From: a virus
Virus record (IMG/VR): IMGVR_UViG_3300027770_000026
Coordinates: 186,001-250,000 of that record
DNA: 64,000 bases
Direction: 5' to 3' (one strand)
Shown here: one piece after another, positions 9,309 to 19,031 of the stretch
Position numbering within the stretch: position 1 is the stretch's first letter
Layout of the letters: each line of letters opens with the position of its first letter
Notes under the pieces: model-generated
Database searches by the model: none
Seen by the model: the letters and a program-made list of their open reading frames with translations, nothing else
Told to the model about the DNA's origin: nothing
Program-made: the position numbers and the translations under genes

Positions 9309-12300
9309 TAGATAACTCCCTTAATAGATACGCTTACGGATTGCTTAACACCTGATAGTGATTTTTGCGCTAGTCCTTTTGCGCTCACTGCTATAGCATT
9401 TATGTCCGTTGATATGCTACCGGCAGATAAGTTCTTGATAGCACCACTACCTGCCAGACTCGCTACTGCAAACTTTTCTTTAATAGATGCAATTTGTGAG
9501 GAGGACAATGCACTCATAGTGCTAACATCAAGTGGCAAGTTCTTTATCAGATTAGCTGTTTGCGGTTGTGCAGCAGCAAGGGCCGCAACTGTGTCAACAG
9601 TTAACCCTGCTAGATTAGCAACTGCATCTTGTGTAAACGATGTTTGCAACTTCTTAGAACTAGCAGCTGACATTAGAGGGTTATTACTAGCCTTGTTAAT
9701 TATGCTTTCTGCGGCTTTGGCTACGGTTGCGCCCGCTGCGCTGCCTGCAGATTTAGCCACAGCAGTTAGAGAAGATGCGCTACCTGGCATAGCTGACTGA
9801 CCGCCTACTGCATTTACCAAAGATTTAGCTGTAGCATTTGCTGCAGTAGATAGCGACGGGCTCGCAACTTTAATACCTTTCGAGATATCAGTAATTCGAT
9901 TAAACGATGCGCGAGCTTCTAGTTTAAGTTGATCTGGCGACAATGCGCTGTTCAATTGACTTTGTATTGCATCAATTGAATCACCTGCAACTGTAGTAGC
10001 ATTTGGTGCAGAGAAAGAGGTTGCGGGCAAGTTCAAATCAGGACTCTTACTTGCTAGTTCTTCAAAAGCAGATGCTAAACTGGGTTGCAATGCTGCAGAG
10101 TTTTCCGTAGTTAGTCCCGGCGCACCTGGTACTTTAAATCCTGGTAGTAGTGCAGACAGTTTGTTTGCTACCGAAGGTGTTGCTGCTGCGGCAGTCTGTA
10201 TTGCTTGCCCCATTAACGCACCAACTGCATTAGATGTAGTAGACAAATTTCCTGTGGCCGCTAACGCTTTACCATTACCCGACAATAGTGCGGGAGTCTT
10301 AGCTAGGAACGACGATGCTACGCCCGATGCTGCACTTGTGAGTCCTCCTGCAAGTGCGTCTGTTATTGCATTAACTGAACCTGACAGCATGTTCTGTAAT
10401 TGATTCTGTATGTCCGGACCTGATACTAGCGACCCAACAAAGTTCTCTAACGCTGCTGCTGCCTTATCCTGCGTTGCAAATTGGTCAAACAATGAATTGA
10501 CTATTGGTTTTGTCACATCCTTAGTTGGGTTTGGATCCAAGTTAACAAACATTACCAAATCTTTAGTTACGTTTTGATTAACACTAGCAGGCAATGTTTC
10601 TTCCAGTTCAAAGTCGCTCGGCATACCTGGAATAGATCCTGCATCCTTAATCACCGCACTAATATCTGCCGTTGGCAATGTTACCTTAGGAGAATAGCTA
10701 CTTAGAAGATTGTTTGCAAAACTTCCAGCAGCAGTTGATAATCCGGTAGACAATGTTTGTTCAAAATTAGTTAAACCAACTTGCACAAGTGATTTCAATG
10801 TGCTAGTCAGATTTGATCCACCAGGTACATCAATTGCAGTCTTGAGTGCGGCAGTAAGTTCTTTAGATGTAGTGCTAAACTCCTTAGTTGCTTCGGCATT
10901 TTCTTTAACTGTTTGGTCTGCTTTTGCACCAGCTGCTTTTGCTTCGGGCGTAGACACAGTAAGACGCGAGTCTTTAACTGCGTTTACGTTCATAGTAAAT
11001 GCTCCGCTTTCTTTAAAGTTTGCAGTTACAGTCATATACTGATAATATCCCGCTACCATTGCATTTGATCGCAAGGTAGGATCCGGATTACCCAAAGTAA
11101 AGAGGAAGAAAGAAGTAGAGAATCCCGTAGGATCAGCACTTCGATCTAGTACAGGTTTTTCTCTATTAGCTTCCCAATCTAGATATTGATATTTAAATTC
11201 TTCGGCTGTAAGGGCCATTTCGCTTTTGGCTATGAGCGCCGGATCGCCTACTATTTCCATATCCAACGTAATTAAGTCTGGACTGTTAGCAAATACGCTC
11301 GGCAACAGACTTTTAAATCTCATTTCAGTTTCGTTAAAATCTTTGGGCATGCCCTTAGATGCTGTATCCCTATCGGGCAATACGTTTGCAGTAGATGACA
11401 TAGAACCTGATGCACTAGTTCCGGTAGTACCAGTCTCGCCCGATGCAACAGGGGTAGTTGGTTGTCCAGATTCTACCGAACTGCTAGATGCTGCGGCGTT
11501 AGTAGAAGAACCTTCTATATAACGTGCATTCGCTGTATAAAATGTTGTATTAAAGTTTAAGTCTAAACTTAGAATATCAATATTCTTGCCGGTAAACAAA
11601 TAGTTGTATCCGCGAATAGTGCTATTTTTTATTTCGTCTGCGAGTTTTTCAGGATCAGGCACTGGTCCTGCTGCAGGTGATGCCCATTCGATACCAACAA
11701 CATTAAATGTTACTCTCTTCTTTAGTACGTTAAATTGCGGATCGTATCCTAGAAATTCGTAAGTAGGATAAACCTTAATATAAGGAATGAAGGCAGGCAT
11801 GCCTTCAGTTTCAATATTCTTGATTGCTTCTAGGCAATAGGTACTGTTTAGTGCTAACAGTTCAACCACAGACGTGACAGTCATTTCCTGACCAAGTTTT
11901 ACTGAACGCACAGATGATGTTACACCGTCGCTGTTTGCTGCTCGCAGTACTGCCAATTGTGTTTCTTTACGTTTTTTTGCTGCTTCAATTGCATCTTTGT
12001 CAATAGCTTCTGGCTCTTGACTTGTGCTGCTAGGATCGCCGGATGACTGCTGTTGTGCGCCCGCAGTTGGATTGGTATTACCGTTTGCTCCGGCGCCAGC
12101 TTGTAGTGCAGAAATTCTTCCTGTACTTACAACTTCCTTACCTTTTGTAACATCTTTATCTAGTTTAGCTTGTCCAAATTTTGTTAAGCGATCTTCAAGG
12201 CCATTGAAACCGCCGTTAACAATATGTGTTACCAGATAGGTATTAGTAAAGTCAACTGGTGTTCTGGGTCTGCCTGATTTTATGTATGATTTAGAATTTG

Positions 12301-13702
12301 GACGCTTTGTTAGTTGTGTTCTAACAGTGCTAACCCAAAACCAACATGCAGATTCTGCTGCAAGATCTTCTTGTTCTAACAGTGCTGGTTCGACAACTAG
12401 ATCTTTACCAAGAAACTTGCCACACTTTGCATAGTTACTCTTGCCTGTTACCTGTATATAACCTCTACCTTTGTATCGTGGTCCGTCGCCTGCTACTGTG
12501 TTACCCAAAGCTGCAGCTTTTTTTGGATTAACTGTAATATCATAATTGCGACCATTAGCAGTTTCTGCTAGAAATTTGAAGGTACCCGATTCGTGCAAGC
12601 ACTGTGCATAAAATTGCGCACGTTCAGCAGGATCCACAATACCGTACTTGTCCATTGCCGCAAGAAACTTAAGACGTCTACGTATTTTGTCAGCGTCCGT
12701 TAGTTTAAGTGGTTTTGGTACAGGCGCCTGAATTTCATTCACTAGTGCGCCTGCTACTTGTGCGTCTGACGTTTCGGTTGGTGCTTCATACAATTGAACA
12801 ATATCTTGCGGACTTTTCATTGGGCTATCTGCTATAGACCCGCCATCTGTCAGGGTAGAACTTAATGTTCTATCAAAAAATATCTCTGCTCTCTTACCAA
12901 CAGGGACAATGGAATAGGAATAGATTGTTCTAGGTGTGCCGGTGGTTTGATCCTTGGTCATCTCTTCTTGCGTGCTATTCATTTGTATCGCAAGATCTTC
13001 AAGGTAATCTTTGATTTTGTATCCTTTTAGCTCTGTTATTTTTTCGTACAAAGCACGTTGCGCCGATGCAAATTGTGCATACGTAGAATATGAACATCCT
13101 TCGATGTTATACGCAGTACCCGACGAAGAAATGTTAAAACCAACTTTAATTAGTCTGATTGGTATGTGTCGCACTGTTGATGATAGTTGTTGATATATAT
13201 CGGTAGGAGACGACGCTGCATTTGCATTATTTGGGGCATTGAAAAATATAGAAAGTAAGATTGGTACTTCTTCTGTTGACGACAGTACCTGATCTTGCGT
13301 GTAATCATTTAGTACGTTAAACGCTGTTAATAGCGTTGGCAAGAAATTAACACCATTTGGTTCTTTGATATTAATTTGAATGTTGCCTCCGGTATTACCG
13401 CCACCAATACCACGTGCGCCCAATGGGATTGTTATAGTTGTATTTTCAATAAACGTATCGCTATGCTGTTCGTTGGAACCCCAGCGATTTGGAAAGCTAG
13501 CAGTACCGCCTGTTGCTGCTATTACCACAGTTGTATTATCAAATACATCCCAGTTGTTTGGGCGACCGCCTTCTACTGTAAACTTTTTAAGGTCCTCAAG
13601 TTTGAACACACGCAAAACTATCGTGTAGTTGTAGCTATCAAACTCATGTAAGATGTTTCGATAAGGGCGAGCATCTAATCGCGGTATAGGAAGATAATCC
13701 AT
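9308..13702 (-). CDS. Large baseplate hub-associated protein with GH19 (chitinase/lysozyme-like) domain
   Basis: This is a 1464-residue virion protein. Residues about 340-470 form a GH19-type glycoside hydrolase domain: AQFYAQCLHESGTF with E371, FLAE with E380, then GPRYKGRGYIQVTGKSNYA. E371 and E380 fit the two acidic residues near the active site, so cutting cell-wall glycan during infection is likely. The C-terminal half is low complexity, rich in Ala, Ser and Thr with many predicted helices. It lies between gp53 and the gp5-like gene, where T4 relatives place hub components. The start is ATG, with AGGA 8 nt upstream. I cannot say whether it replaces T4 gp27. Confidence 0.75.
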   Translation of the reverse strand: MDYLPIPRLDARPYRNILHEFDSYNYTIVLRVFKLEDLKKFTVEGGRPNNWDVFDNTTVVIAATGGTASFPNRWGSNEQHSDTFIENTTITIPLGARGIGGGNTGGNIQINIKEPNGVNFLPTLLTAFNVLNDYTQDQVLSSTEEVPILLSIFFNAPNNANAASSPTDIYQQLSSTVRHIPIRLIKVGFNISSSGTAYNIEGCSYSTYAQFASAQRALYEKITELKGYKIKDYLEDLAIQMNSTQEEMTKDQTTGTPRTIYSYSIVPVGKRAEIFFDRTLSSTLTDGGSIADSPMKSPQDIVQLYEAPTETSDAQVAGALVNEIQAPVPKPLKLTDADKIRRRLKFLAAMDKYGIVDPAERAQFYAQCLHESGTFKFLAETANGRNYDITVNPKKAAALGNTVAGDGPRYKGRGYIQVTGKSNYAKCGKFLGKDLVVEPALLEQEDLAAESACWFWVSTVRTQLTKRPNSKSYIKSGRPRTPVDFTNTYLVTHIVNGGFNGLEDRLTKFGQAKLDKDVTKGKEVVSTGRISALQAGAGANGNTNPTAGAQQQSSGDPSSTSQEPEAIDKDAIEAAKKRKETQLAVLRAANSDGVTSSVRSVKLGQEMTVTSVVELLALNSTYCLEAIKNIETEGMPAFIPYIKVYPTYEFLGYDPQFNVLKKRVTFNVVGIEWASPAAGPVPDPEKLADEIKNSTIRGYNYLFTGKNIDILSLDLNFNTTFYTANARYIEGSSTNAAASSSSVESGQPTTPVASGETGTTGTSASGSMSSTANVLPDRDTASKGMPKDFNETEMRFKSLLPSVFANSPDLITLDMEIVGDPALIAKSEMALTAEEFKYQYLDWEANREKPVLDRSADPTGFSTSFFLFTLGNPDPTLRSNAMVAGYYQYMTVTANFKESGAFTMNVNAVKDSRLTVSTPEAKAAGAKADQTVKENAEATKEFSTTSKELTAALKTAIDVPGGSNLTSTLKSLVQVGLTNFEQTLSTGLSTAAGSFANNLLSSYSPKVTLPTADISAVIKDAGSIPGMPSDFELEETLPASVNQNVTKDLVMFVNLDPNPTKDVTKPIVNSLFDQFATQDKAAAALENFVGSLVSGPDIQNQLQNMLSGSVNAITDALAGGLTSAASGVASSFLAKTPALLSGNGKALAATGNLSTTSNAVGALMGQAIQTAAAATPSVANKLSALLPGFKVPGAPGLTTENSAALQPSLASAFEELASKSPDLNLPATSFSAPNATTVAGDSIDAIQSQLNSALSPDQLKLEARASFNRITDISKGIKVASPSLSTAANATAKSLVNAVGGQSAMPGSASSLTAVAKSAGSAAGATVAKAAESIINKASNNPLMSAASSKKLQTSFTQDAVANLAGLTVDTVAALAAAQPQTANLIKNLPLDVSTMSALSSSQIASIKEKFAVASLAGSGAIKNLSAGSISTDINAIAVSAKGLAQKSLSGVKQSVSVSIKGVI

Positions 13703-13703
13703 T

Positions 13704-14003
13704 TTAGATTCCTAGATATCTTTTGAGATTAGCATGCGACGGTACCATAATAACTGTACCGTTAACAAAATCTGATATAGGATCACGTAGGTCGTTAGGA
13801 TTACGCATAGCAAATACCCACCATAGTTTTGGTGTTTCGTATAAGTCGTTACTCAGTAGGTCTGGACGAAAGTTATACACCGGATCAATTTCATACGGAA
13901 CATCTTCTACAGATGCTGGTATGGGTCTAGGTGTTATTAGATCTAGTGTTCCCTGAACTTGCTGAGTGCTATACCAAGGACTGGTCTTACTATACTTGGC
14001 CAT
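13704..14003 (-). CDS. gp53: Baseplate wedge protein gp53-like (LysM-like)
   Basis: This is a 99-residue protein with the gp53 hallmark: EIDPVYNFRPDLLSNDLY, then TPKLWWVFAMRNPNDLRDPI and a final V/I-rich strand. The pattern resembles a LysM-like fold found in phage baseplate wedge proteins. It is about half the length of T4 gp53 (196), matching the short form in marine relatives. Its ATG overlaps the gp48 stop as TAATG, implying translational coupling. Confidence 0.85.
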   Translation of the reverse strand: MAKYSKTSPWYSTQQVQGTLDLITPRPIPASVEDVPYEIDPVYNFRPDLLSNDLYETPKLWWVFAMRNPNDLRDPISDFVNGTVIMVPSHANLKRYLGI

Positions 14004-14842
14004 TAGAAGAATCCTTTACCTATCAGTTCGCCATTAATAAATTTAGTGGTAGAATAATCTGCACTGATCAAATCTGATCTTGCATATGCTGGAACTAGCG
14101 TCACGCCAATGGTCATCTCTGTGGGAACCATACTTGGTGGTATAGCAAATCCCGCTGTGTCTCTATTCTGTAGTCCTGCACTGTCCGACGTCATGTCTGT
14201 GCGAACATAGTCTACTTCTGTTGGATAGTCTAGGTTCAACTGTTGAACCACTACGGGTAGTTCTTTAACTCCACCTTCACCCAAATATGTTAATTTAAGA
14301 ATGGGCGGTGGGCGTCCAACACGGGTAGCATCTCCCTCAAAGTTATGTCCTTTTGTGGAACTCTTTAAGAAGTGCAGTACAGCGTACAGATAATTTGCTT
14401 CGGCAATATTTGTTGCCGTAAACAATCCGCTAATAGTTATAGTGGACATTTCACTGCTAGAATATGCTGGTGTACTAAAGTTAGTCTGCAGAGTTTTGAT
14501 CATCTCGTAACTAGCTTGATAGTTAACTGTAAACTGCGGAGTGTAGGGCCAAATTATTGTGTTTCTTCCGGGCAAGTATTGGAACACACCGTCGGAGTAC
14601 ATGGTCTCGGCGTCGGGCCAACGTAAGCGACAACGCCAATCTTGGCTAACTGATGCACTAGCTCGTATAGGACGAATCTTCTTTCGACCAGTCAGTGTTT
14701 GTCCTTCCAGTTGGTCTTTAAGGAACCCACTAGCTAATTCTCTTACTTTTCCGGGCAACTTGTTGATCAGGCTTTTGCCTATCTCTTTGCCCAGAGATTT
14801 ACCTGTTTGTTTAACAACATTGTTAATTAGGGACGCCACCAT
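14003..14842 (-). CDS. gp48: Baseplate tail-tube junction protein gp48-like
   Basis: This 279-residue protein precedes gp53, as the tube-cap protein does in marine T4-like phages. Visible segments are DWRCRLRWPDAETMYS and IIWPYTPQFTVNYQASYEM, typical of tube-like domains that cap the baseplate and start the tail tube. The frame could begin at 14857, but the ATG at 14840-14842 has AAGGAG just upstream and is the better start. It is the first gene of the minus-strand baseplate operon, behind an exact late promoter. gp54 is the alternative assignment. Confidence 0.75.
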   Translation of the reverse strand: MVASLINNVVKQTGKSLGKEIGKSLINKLPGKVRELASGFLKDQLEGQTLTGRKKIRPIRASASVSQDWRCRLRWPDAETMYSDGVFQYLPGRNTIIWPYTPQFTVNYQASYEMIKTLQTNFSTPAYSSSEMSTITISGLFTATNIAEANYLYAVLHFLKSSTKGHNFEGDATRVGRPPPILKLTYLGEGGVKELPVVVQQLNLDYPTEVDYVRTDMTSDSAGLQNRDTAGFAIPPSMVPTEMTIGVTLVPAYARSDLISADYSTTKFINGELIGKGFF

Positions 14843-14860
14843 AATACTCCTTGACATCTA

Positions 14861-14868
14861 TATTTATA
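14861..14868 (-). promoter_or_regulatory. T4-type late promoter for the baseplate operon
   Basis: The minus strand reads TATAAATA, exact to the late consensus, about 18 nt before the chosen gp48 start. It is the only good late promoter ahead of gp48, gp53 and the hub genes. Confidence 0.8.
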
Positions 14869-14893
14869 GTCGCTAAAATAGTCAGATAATTAC

Positions 14894-14899
14894 TATAAT
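14894..14899 (+). promoter_or_regulatory. Possible -10 element for gp55
   Basis: TATAAT, an exact -10, lies 26 nt before the gp55 ATG. No convincing -35 is present 16-18 nt upstream, so it may need an activator, as T4 middle promoters do. Confidence 0.4.
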
Positions 14900-14925
14900 T
14901 GGCGTTTTTACAACTAAGGAACCAC

Positions 14926-15711
14926 ATGAAGTATCTAACAAACAAAGATCTGCTACGCGAAATTCATTTGAGTAAGAACAGCTACTGTTCCTACGTTGCT
15001 AAGACCGACTCAACTTACGACCTAATCCTGCCCAGTGTTGAGCGCATTAATAGGCTAACCATTAGCCAAGCGCGTAAAGCCCGCGCAACTCGTATGGAAG
15101 TTGAAGCTAAGGCAACAGGCACACCGATCGAAGTAGATCCAAAAGATATTGCAGTTACGGATATTGTGTTCCGTATCATGACTTGGGATCATATCCCGCT
15201 AAGTCCTGGACGTAAGAAGACCCCAAAGATTACTAGTGACCACCACGTAAAGGTAAACTTCCCTCCCTTCCAACACTACAAGCTCACAGATGAAAAGGCA
15301 CCATTTTGTGTGGGTAAGAGCCATTGGCGTGGTGACATCGAAAGTGGTCACTATTGCAGGGACAAGGGCAAAATGACAGACAATCTAGCTCGCATGTTCC
15401 TCAAGCTTTGCGAGCGTTATAGTAGTCGCAGCAACTGGCGTGGATACACTTACGTAGATGAAATGCGTGGGCAAGCACTACTACAGTTGAGCATGATTGG
15501 ACTACAGTTTGACGAAAGCAAGAGCTCAAATCCTTTTGCTTACTACACTGCTGCTATTACCAACAGCTTCACACGTATTCTCAATACCGAAAAGCGTAAT
15601 CAAAACATTCGAGATGACATTCTTGAAATGAATAATCTTAACCCCAGCTATACGCGCCAGCTTAACAATGAAGAAGCCATGCGTAAAGCCAGAGATCATG
15701 GTGATGAGTAA
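14926..15711 (+). CDS. gp55: Late-transcription sigma factor gp55-like
   Basis: gp55 directs host RNA polymerase to TATAAATA late promoters, several of which occur in this window. The C-terminal half carries sigma-region-2-like sequence: YVDEMRGQALLQLSMIGLQF, then NPFAYYTAAITNSFTRILN and EKRNQNIRDDILEMNNL. It is followed by gp47 and gp46, the usual neighbours. I chose the ATG at 14926 (TAAGGA 5-6 nt upstream) over a TTG at 14899, giving 262 residues. It is longer than T4 gp55 (185) mainly in the N-terminal half. Confidence 0.9.
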   Translation: MKYLTNKDLLREIHLSKNSYCSYVAKTDSTYDLILPSVERINRLTISQARKARATRMEVEAKATGTPIEVDPKDIAVTDIVFRIMTWDHIPLSPGRKKTPKITSDHHVKVNFPPFQHYKLTDEKAPFCVGKSHWRGDIESGHYCRDKGKMTDNLARMFLKLCERYSSRSNWRGYTYVDEMRGQALLQLSMIGLQFDESKSSNPFAYYTAAITNSFTRILNTEKRNQNIRDDILEMNNLNPSYTRQLNNEEAMRKARDHGDE

Positions 15712-15732
15712 TAGCATCAGCTAACTATTACT

Positions 15733-16749
15733 ATGACAAATTTATTCAAACGTGCAGCCGTTTTCACGGATATACACTTTGGAGCCAAGAGCAACAGCAC
15801 AGTCCATAATGAGGACTGTGCTGCGTTCATCCGTTGGGCTACTGCTACTGCTAACAAGCGTGGTTGTAATGTAGCCATCATGATGGGCGATTGGCACAAC
15901 CATCGTGCATCCATTAGTATTACCACACTCAATTACAGTCTTGATGCGATTGAACATCTCAGCAAGAACTTTGATCGAGTGTTTTTCATTCCGGGTAATC
16001 ATGACATTTACTATCGTGACCGTCGTGACGTAACATCAGTTGCGTGGGCTCGGCACATGCCTAACATTCATATTATTAACGAAGATTTTTATCAGGAAGG
16101 CGATGTTGCTATTGCACCTTGGCTCATCCCCGGCGACCATGAAAAACTAAAGAAGATTAAAGCCAAATACATGTTTGGTCACTTTGAACTTCCTAGCTTT
16201 ATGATGAACGCTAAGGTAGCCATGCCCGACCACGGTGATGTGCGTATAGAGGACATGCAGCATATCGAAACTGTGTTCAGCGGACACTTTCATATTCGCC
16301 AAAAGCGCGCCAATGTGATTTACACCGGCAACGCCTTCCCCCACAACTACGGTGATGCGTGGGACGACGAGCGTGGTATGATGATATTAGATTGGGGTCA
16401 AGAGCCTGAGTTCATTGCATGGCCCGATGCACCAAAGTATCGTACCATGCCACTGAGTCAGCTATTAGAAAACCCTGCCAAATATCTTGATGCAAGAACT
16501 TATATGCGTGTTACACTAGACAAAGATGTCAGCTACGAAGAGGCCAACTTTGTGAAAGAAACATTCCATGCACAATATGGCTGTAGAGAGATTGGACTTA
16601 TTGAGGACAAGACTCAACAGGTACAAGTGGATGCAGGCGCAGAAATCAAGTTCGAAAGTGTGGATCAAATTGTAAGCGAGCAACTGCTGCGTATTCAAAG
16701 TGAAGCATATGACTCTGCTTTACTATTGGACATTTACAGAAACCTATGA
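15733..16749 (+). CDS. gp47: Recombination endonuclease subunit gp47 (Mre11-like)
   Basis: This 338-residue protein matches T4 gp47 (339). It has the metallophosphoesterase motifs in order: FTDIHFG (D13, H15), GDWHNH, PGNHDIYY, and later FGHFELP and FSGHFH, which bind two metal ions. With gp46 it forms the SbcCD/Mre11-Rad50-type complex that resects DNA ends for recombination-dependent replication. Its stop overlaps the gp46 start as ATGA, so the two are translationally coupled. Confidence 0.95.
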   Translation: MTNLFKRAAVFTDIHFGAKSNSTVHNEDCAAFIRWATATANKRGCNVAIMMGDWHNHRASISITTLNYSLDAIEHLSKNFDRVFFIPGNHDIYYRDRRDVTSVAWARHMPNIHIINEDFYQEGDVAIAPWLIPGDHEKLKKIKAKYMFGHFELPSFMMNAKVAMPDHGDVRIEDMQHIETVFSGHFHIRQKRANVIYTGNAFPHNYGDAWDDERGMMILDWGQEPEFIAWPDAPKYRTMPLSQLLENPAKYLDARTYMRVTLDKDVSYEEANFVKETFHAQYGCREIGLIEDKTQQVQVDAGAEIKFESVDQIVSEQLLRIQSEAYDSALLLDIYRNL

Positions 16750-18521
16750 TTAAGATAACCAATCTAACTGTTAAGAACTTTCTAAGTGTAGGTAATGTTA
16801 CCCAGGCACTCAAGTTGGATCATGATCAACTGATCCTAGTGCTAGGCGAGAACATGGACCTAGGCGGCGACGATGCTGGCTCACGTAACGGTGTAGGCAA
16901 GACTACAATTGCCAACGCACTAAGTTATGCTGTATACGGACAAGCACTCAGCAATATCAAGAAGGACAATCTAATCAACAAGAGTAATCAAAAGAACATG
17001 ATTACCAGTGTTGAATGGGAAAGCAATAGTGTGCTGTATCGTGTGGAACGTGGACGTAAGCCAAACGTGCTACGCTTCTATATTAACAGTAATGAGTATA
17101 AGGGTTCTGATACTGAAGTACAGGATGAGTCGCAAGGTGACAGCAGAGAAACGCAAAAGGCAATCGAGTCTGCGTTTGGTGTAAGTCATACCATGTTCAA
17201 GCATATAGTGGCACTGAACACTTATACTGAACCATTCCTTACTATGAAGAGTGCAGAGCAGCGGCAGCTAATTGAGGAACTGCTGGGTATTACTCAGTTA
17301 GGCATGAAAGCTGATCAGCTTAAGGAACAGAGTAAGCTAGTTAAGGATCAGATACAGGGCGAAGAGATTCGCATCAAGACTGTGAAAGATAGCAACACAC
17401 GTATTGGCGAAACTATTCGCAGCTTTGAAATCAAAAGCTCTGCATGGGAAAGTAAGAAACGTTCCGACCTAGCGGATCTTAACGAAGTACTAACTCAACT
17501 TGAAACACTGGACATCAATCGAGAGATTGCGCTGCATACTGCATGGGAATTCTATCGTGCTTATGCTAATCAACGCTCGCAGCTGGTAAAGCTTAAGTCT
17601 GTCTCAGACTCTGCACTTAGCCAAGCCAAGCAACGAGTTAAACAAGTTACTGCTCAAATTTCTAAAGCTGCTGCACAAACTTGTCCAACTTGTAGCCAAA
17701 CTGTGGATGCAGATAAACACGAGCATCTGGTAGATCAACTGCGTAAGGATCTCGCCAAACAGGAAAAGGAACAAGCAAGAGCACAAGCTGAGGTAGACAA
17801 GTATCAAAAGGAAACTGATGCTATTGGTGTGCTACAACAACCTGATGAAACTTTTTATGATACTTCTGCAGAAGCATATCAACATCAAAGCAGTATGCGT
17901 AGTATTCAAGAACAAATTGAAACTACTACCAACAACGAGAATCCTTATATTGAGCAAATTGAACAACTCAAGACTACAGCATTGCAGGAAGTAGATTATG
18001 ATTACTTGCAGCAGCTAGCCAAGTTGCGTGACCATCAGGAGTTCCTGCTCAAGTTACTAACCAGCAAGGACAGTTTCATTCGCAAGAGCATCATTGACCA
18101 AAATCTAAACTATCTTAATCAGCGACTAGGCTTTTACCTTGCGCAGTTGGGCTTGCCACACAGTGTCAAGTTCCTAAACGATCTCAGTGTAGAGATTACA
18201 GAACTCGGACGTGACTTAGATTTTGACAATCTTTCGAGGGGAGAACGTAATCGCTTGATTTTAGGTATGAGTTGGGCATTCCGTGATGTATGGGAAAGCT
18301 TGTACCAAAGCATCAACATTCTATTTGTTGACGAGTTGATTGACAACGGATTGGATGCTAGTGGTGTAGATAGCGCACTAGGTGTACTCAAGAAGATGAC
18401 ACGAGACAGGCACAAGAGCGTGTTCTTAATCTCACACCGCGATGACCTAATAAGTAGAGTCAACAGTGTGCTTAAGGTAATTAAATTAAACGGCTACACA
18501 GAGTACAGTGGACTAAATTAA
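16746..18521 (+). CDS. gp46: Recombination endonuclease subunit gp46 (Rad50-like ATPase)
   Basis: This is a 591-residue SMC/Rad50-type ATPase. The Walker A segment GSRNGVGKTT lies at 45-54, a central coiled coil contains a zinc hook CPTC at 313-316, and the C-terminus has the ABC signature NLSRGERNRLILG and Walker B INILFVDELIDNGLD. It powers the gp47 nuclease. It starts on the ATGA overlap with gp47 and is followed after one base by a small histone-like gene. Confidence 0.95.
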   Translation: MIKITNLTVKNFLSVGNVTQALKLDHDQLILVLGENMDLGGDDAGSRNGVGKTTIANALSYAVYGQALSNIKKDNLINKSNQKNMITSVEWESNSVLYRVERGRKPNVLRFYINSNEYKGSDTEVQDESQGDSRETQKAIESAFGVSHTMFKHIVALNTYTEPFLTMKSAEQRQLIEELLGITQLGMKADQLKEQSKLVKDQIQGEEIRIKTVKDSNTRIGETIRSFEIKSSAWESKKRSDLADLNEVLTQLETLDINREIALHTAWEFYRAYANQRSQLVKLKSVSDSALSQAKQRVKQVTAQISKAAAQTCPTCSQTVDADKHEHLVDQLRKDLAKQEKEQARAQAEVDKYQKETDAIGVLQQPDETFYDTSAEAYQHQSSMRSIQEQIETTTNNENPYIEQIEQLKTTALQEVDYDYLQQLAKLRDHQEFLLKLLTSKDSFIRKSIIDQNLNYLNQRLGFYLAQLGLPHSVKFLNDLSVEITELGRDLDFDNLSRGERNRLILGMSWAFRDVWESLYQSINILFVDELIDNGLDASGVDSALGVLKKMTRDRHKSVFLISHRDDLISRVNSVLKVIKLNGYTEYSGLN

Positions 18522-18537
18522 TATGGAGAACAACACA

Positions 18538-18741
18538 ATGACTGAACCTACACAACAAAACACAAATGATGCACTGAAGGCTGCATTCGAAGCTTATCTA
18601 GTAGAGAATGACAAGTATTCCGTTAAGGGCGTAAAGGCTGCTGGTACCAGAGCAAGAAAAGCATTAGCCGATCTAGCTAAACTCTGTAAGGCCCGGCGTA
18701 CAGAAATACAAAACGAAAAGAACGCCGCTAAAACACCTTAA
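18538..18741 (+). CDS. Histone H1-like (Hc1-type) small basic protein
   Basis: This is a 67-residue protein with an acidic N-terminus and a basic helical C-terminus (KAAGTRARKALADLAKLCK, then RRTEIQ), resembling Hc1-type histone-like proteins of T4-like marine phages. A DNA-condensing or nucleoid-associated role is inferred from the family. An in-frame ATG exists at 18523, but the one at 18538 has GGAG 9 nt upstream and is preferred. It is the last gene of the gp55-47-46 unit and is followed by a strong terminator. Confidence 0.65.
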   Translation: MTEPTQQNTNDALKAAFEAYLVENDKYSVKGVKAAGTRARKALADLAKLCKARRTEIQNEKNAAKTP

Positions 18742-18748
18742 CACTTTA

Positions 18749-18775
18749 GGGCACTGGCAACAGTGCTCTTTTTTT
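18749..18775 (+). terminator. Rho-independent terminator
   Basis: Stem GGGCACTG/CAGTGCTC (one G-T wobble), loop GCAA, then seven Ts. It closes the gp55-gp47-gp46-histone unit. The T-tract runs directly into the -35 of the next promoter. Confidence 0.85.
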
Positions 18776-18778
18776 GAC

Positions 18779-18807
18779 TTGACGTTCTGTACATGTTCAT
18801 GTAACAT
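18779..18807 (+). promoter_or_regulatory. Sigma70-like promoter for the small-gene cluster
   Basis: TTGACG (18779-18784), 17-nt spacer, TAACAT (18802-18807). The next gene's ATG starts at 18813, so the transcript would be almost leaderless. An inverted repeat ATGTT/AACAT (18793-18807) overlaps the -10. Confidence 0.65.
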
Positions 18808-18812
18808 ATGCT

Positions 18813-19031
18813 ATGGCATTTAATCCTAAGATATACGTTAAATTTAATAGCACAGAGGACTCTAACCCAGTACTAACTATTTGGAATTGGTGTGAGTCGA
18901 TGAACATTCAGTTTGATTTCTTAGGATTTGATATCAGAGATACACCTGAAACATTTAAACCAGTATCCGTGTCCATCTGGCAAATAACAGACGAGATGGA
19001 CAACATTGCTTTTCGACTGAGGTGGACATGA
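18813..19031 (+). CDS. Small protein, first of three tandem paralogues
   Basis: This is a 72-residue protein of unknown function. Its C-terminal pattern (WQITDEMDNIAFRLRWT) is shared with the next two genes, so the three look like tandem duplicates that have diverged. The ATG has no SD and lies 5 nt after a -10 box, suggesting leaderless translation. The codons for the final LRWT supply a GAGG-type SD for the next gene, whose ATG overlaps this stop. Confidence 0.7.
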   Translation: MAFNPKIYVKFNSTEDSNPVLTIWNWCESMNIQFDFLGFDIRDTPETFKPVSVSIWQITDEMDNIAFRLRWT

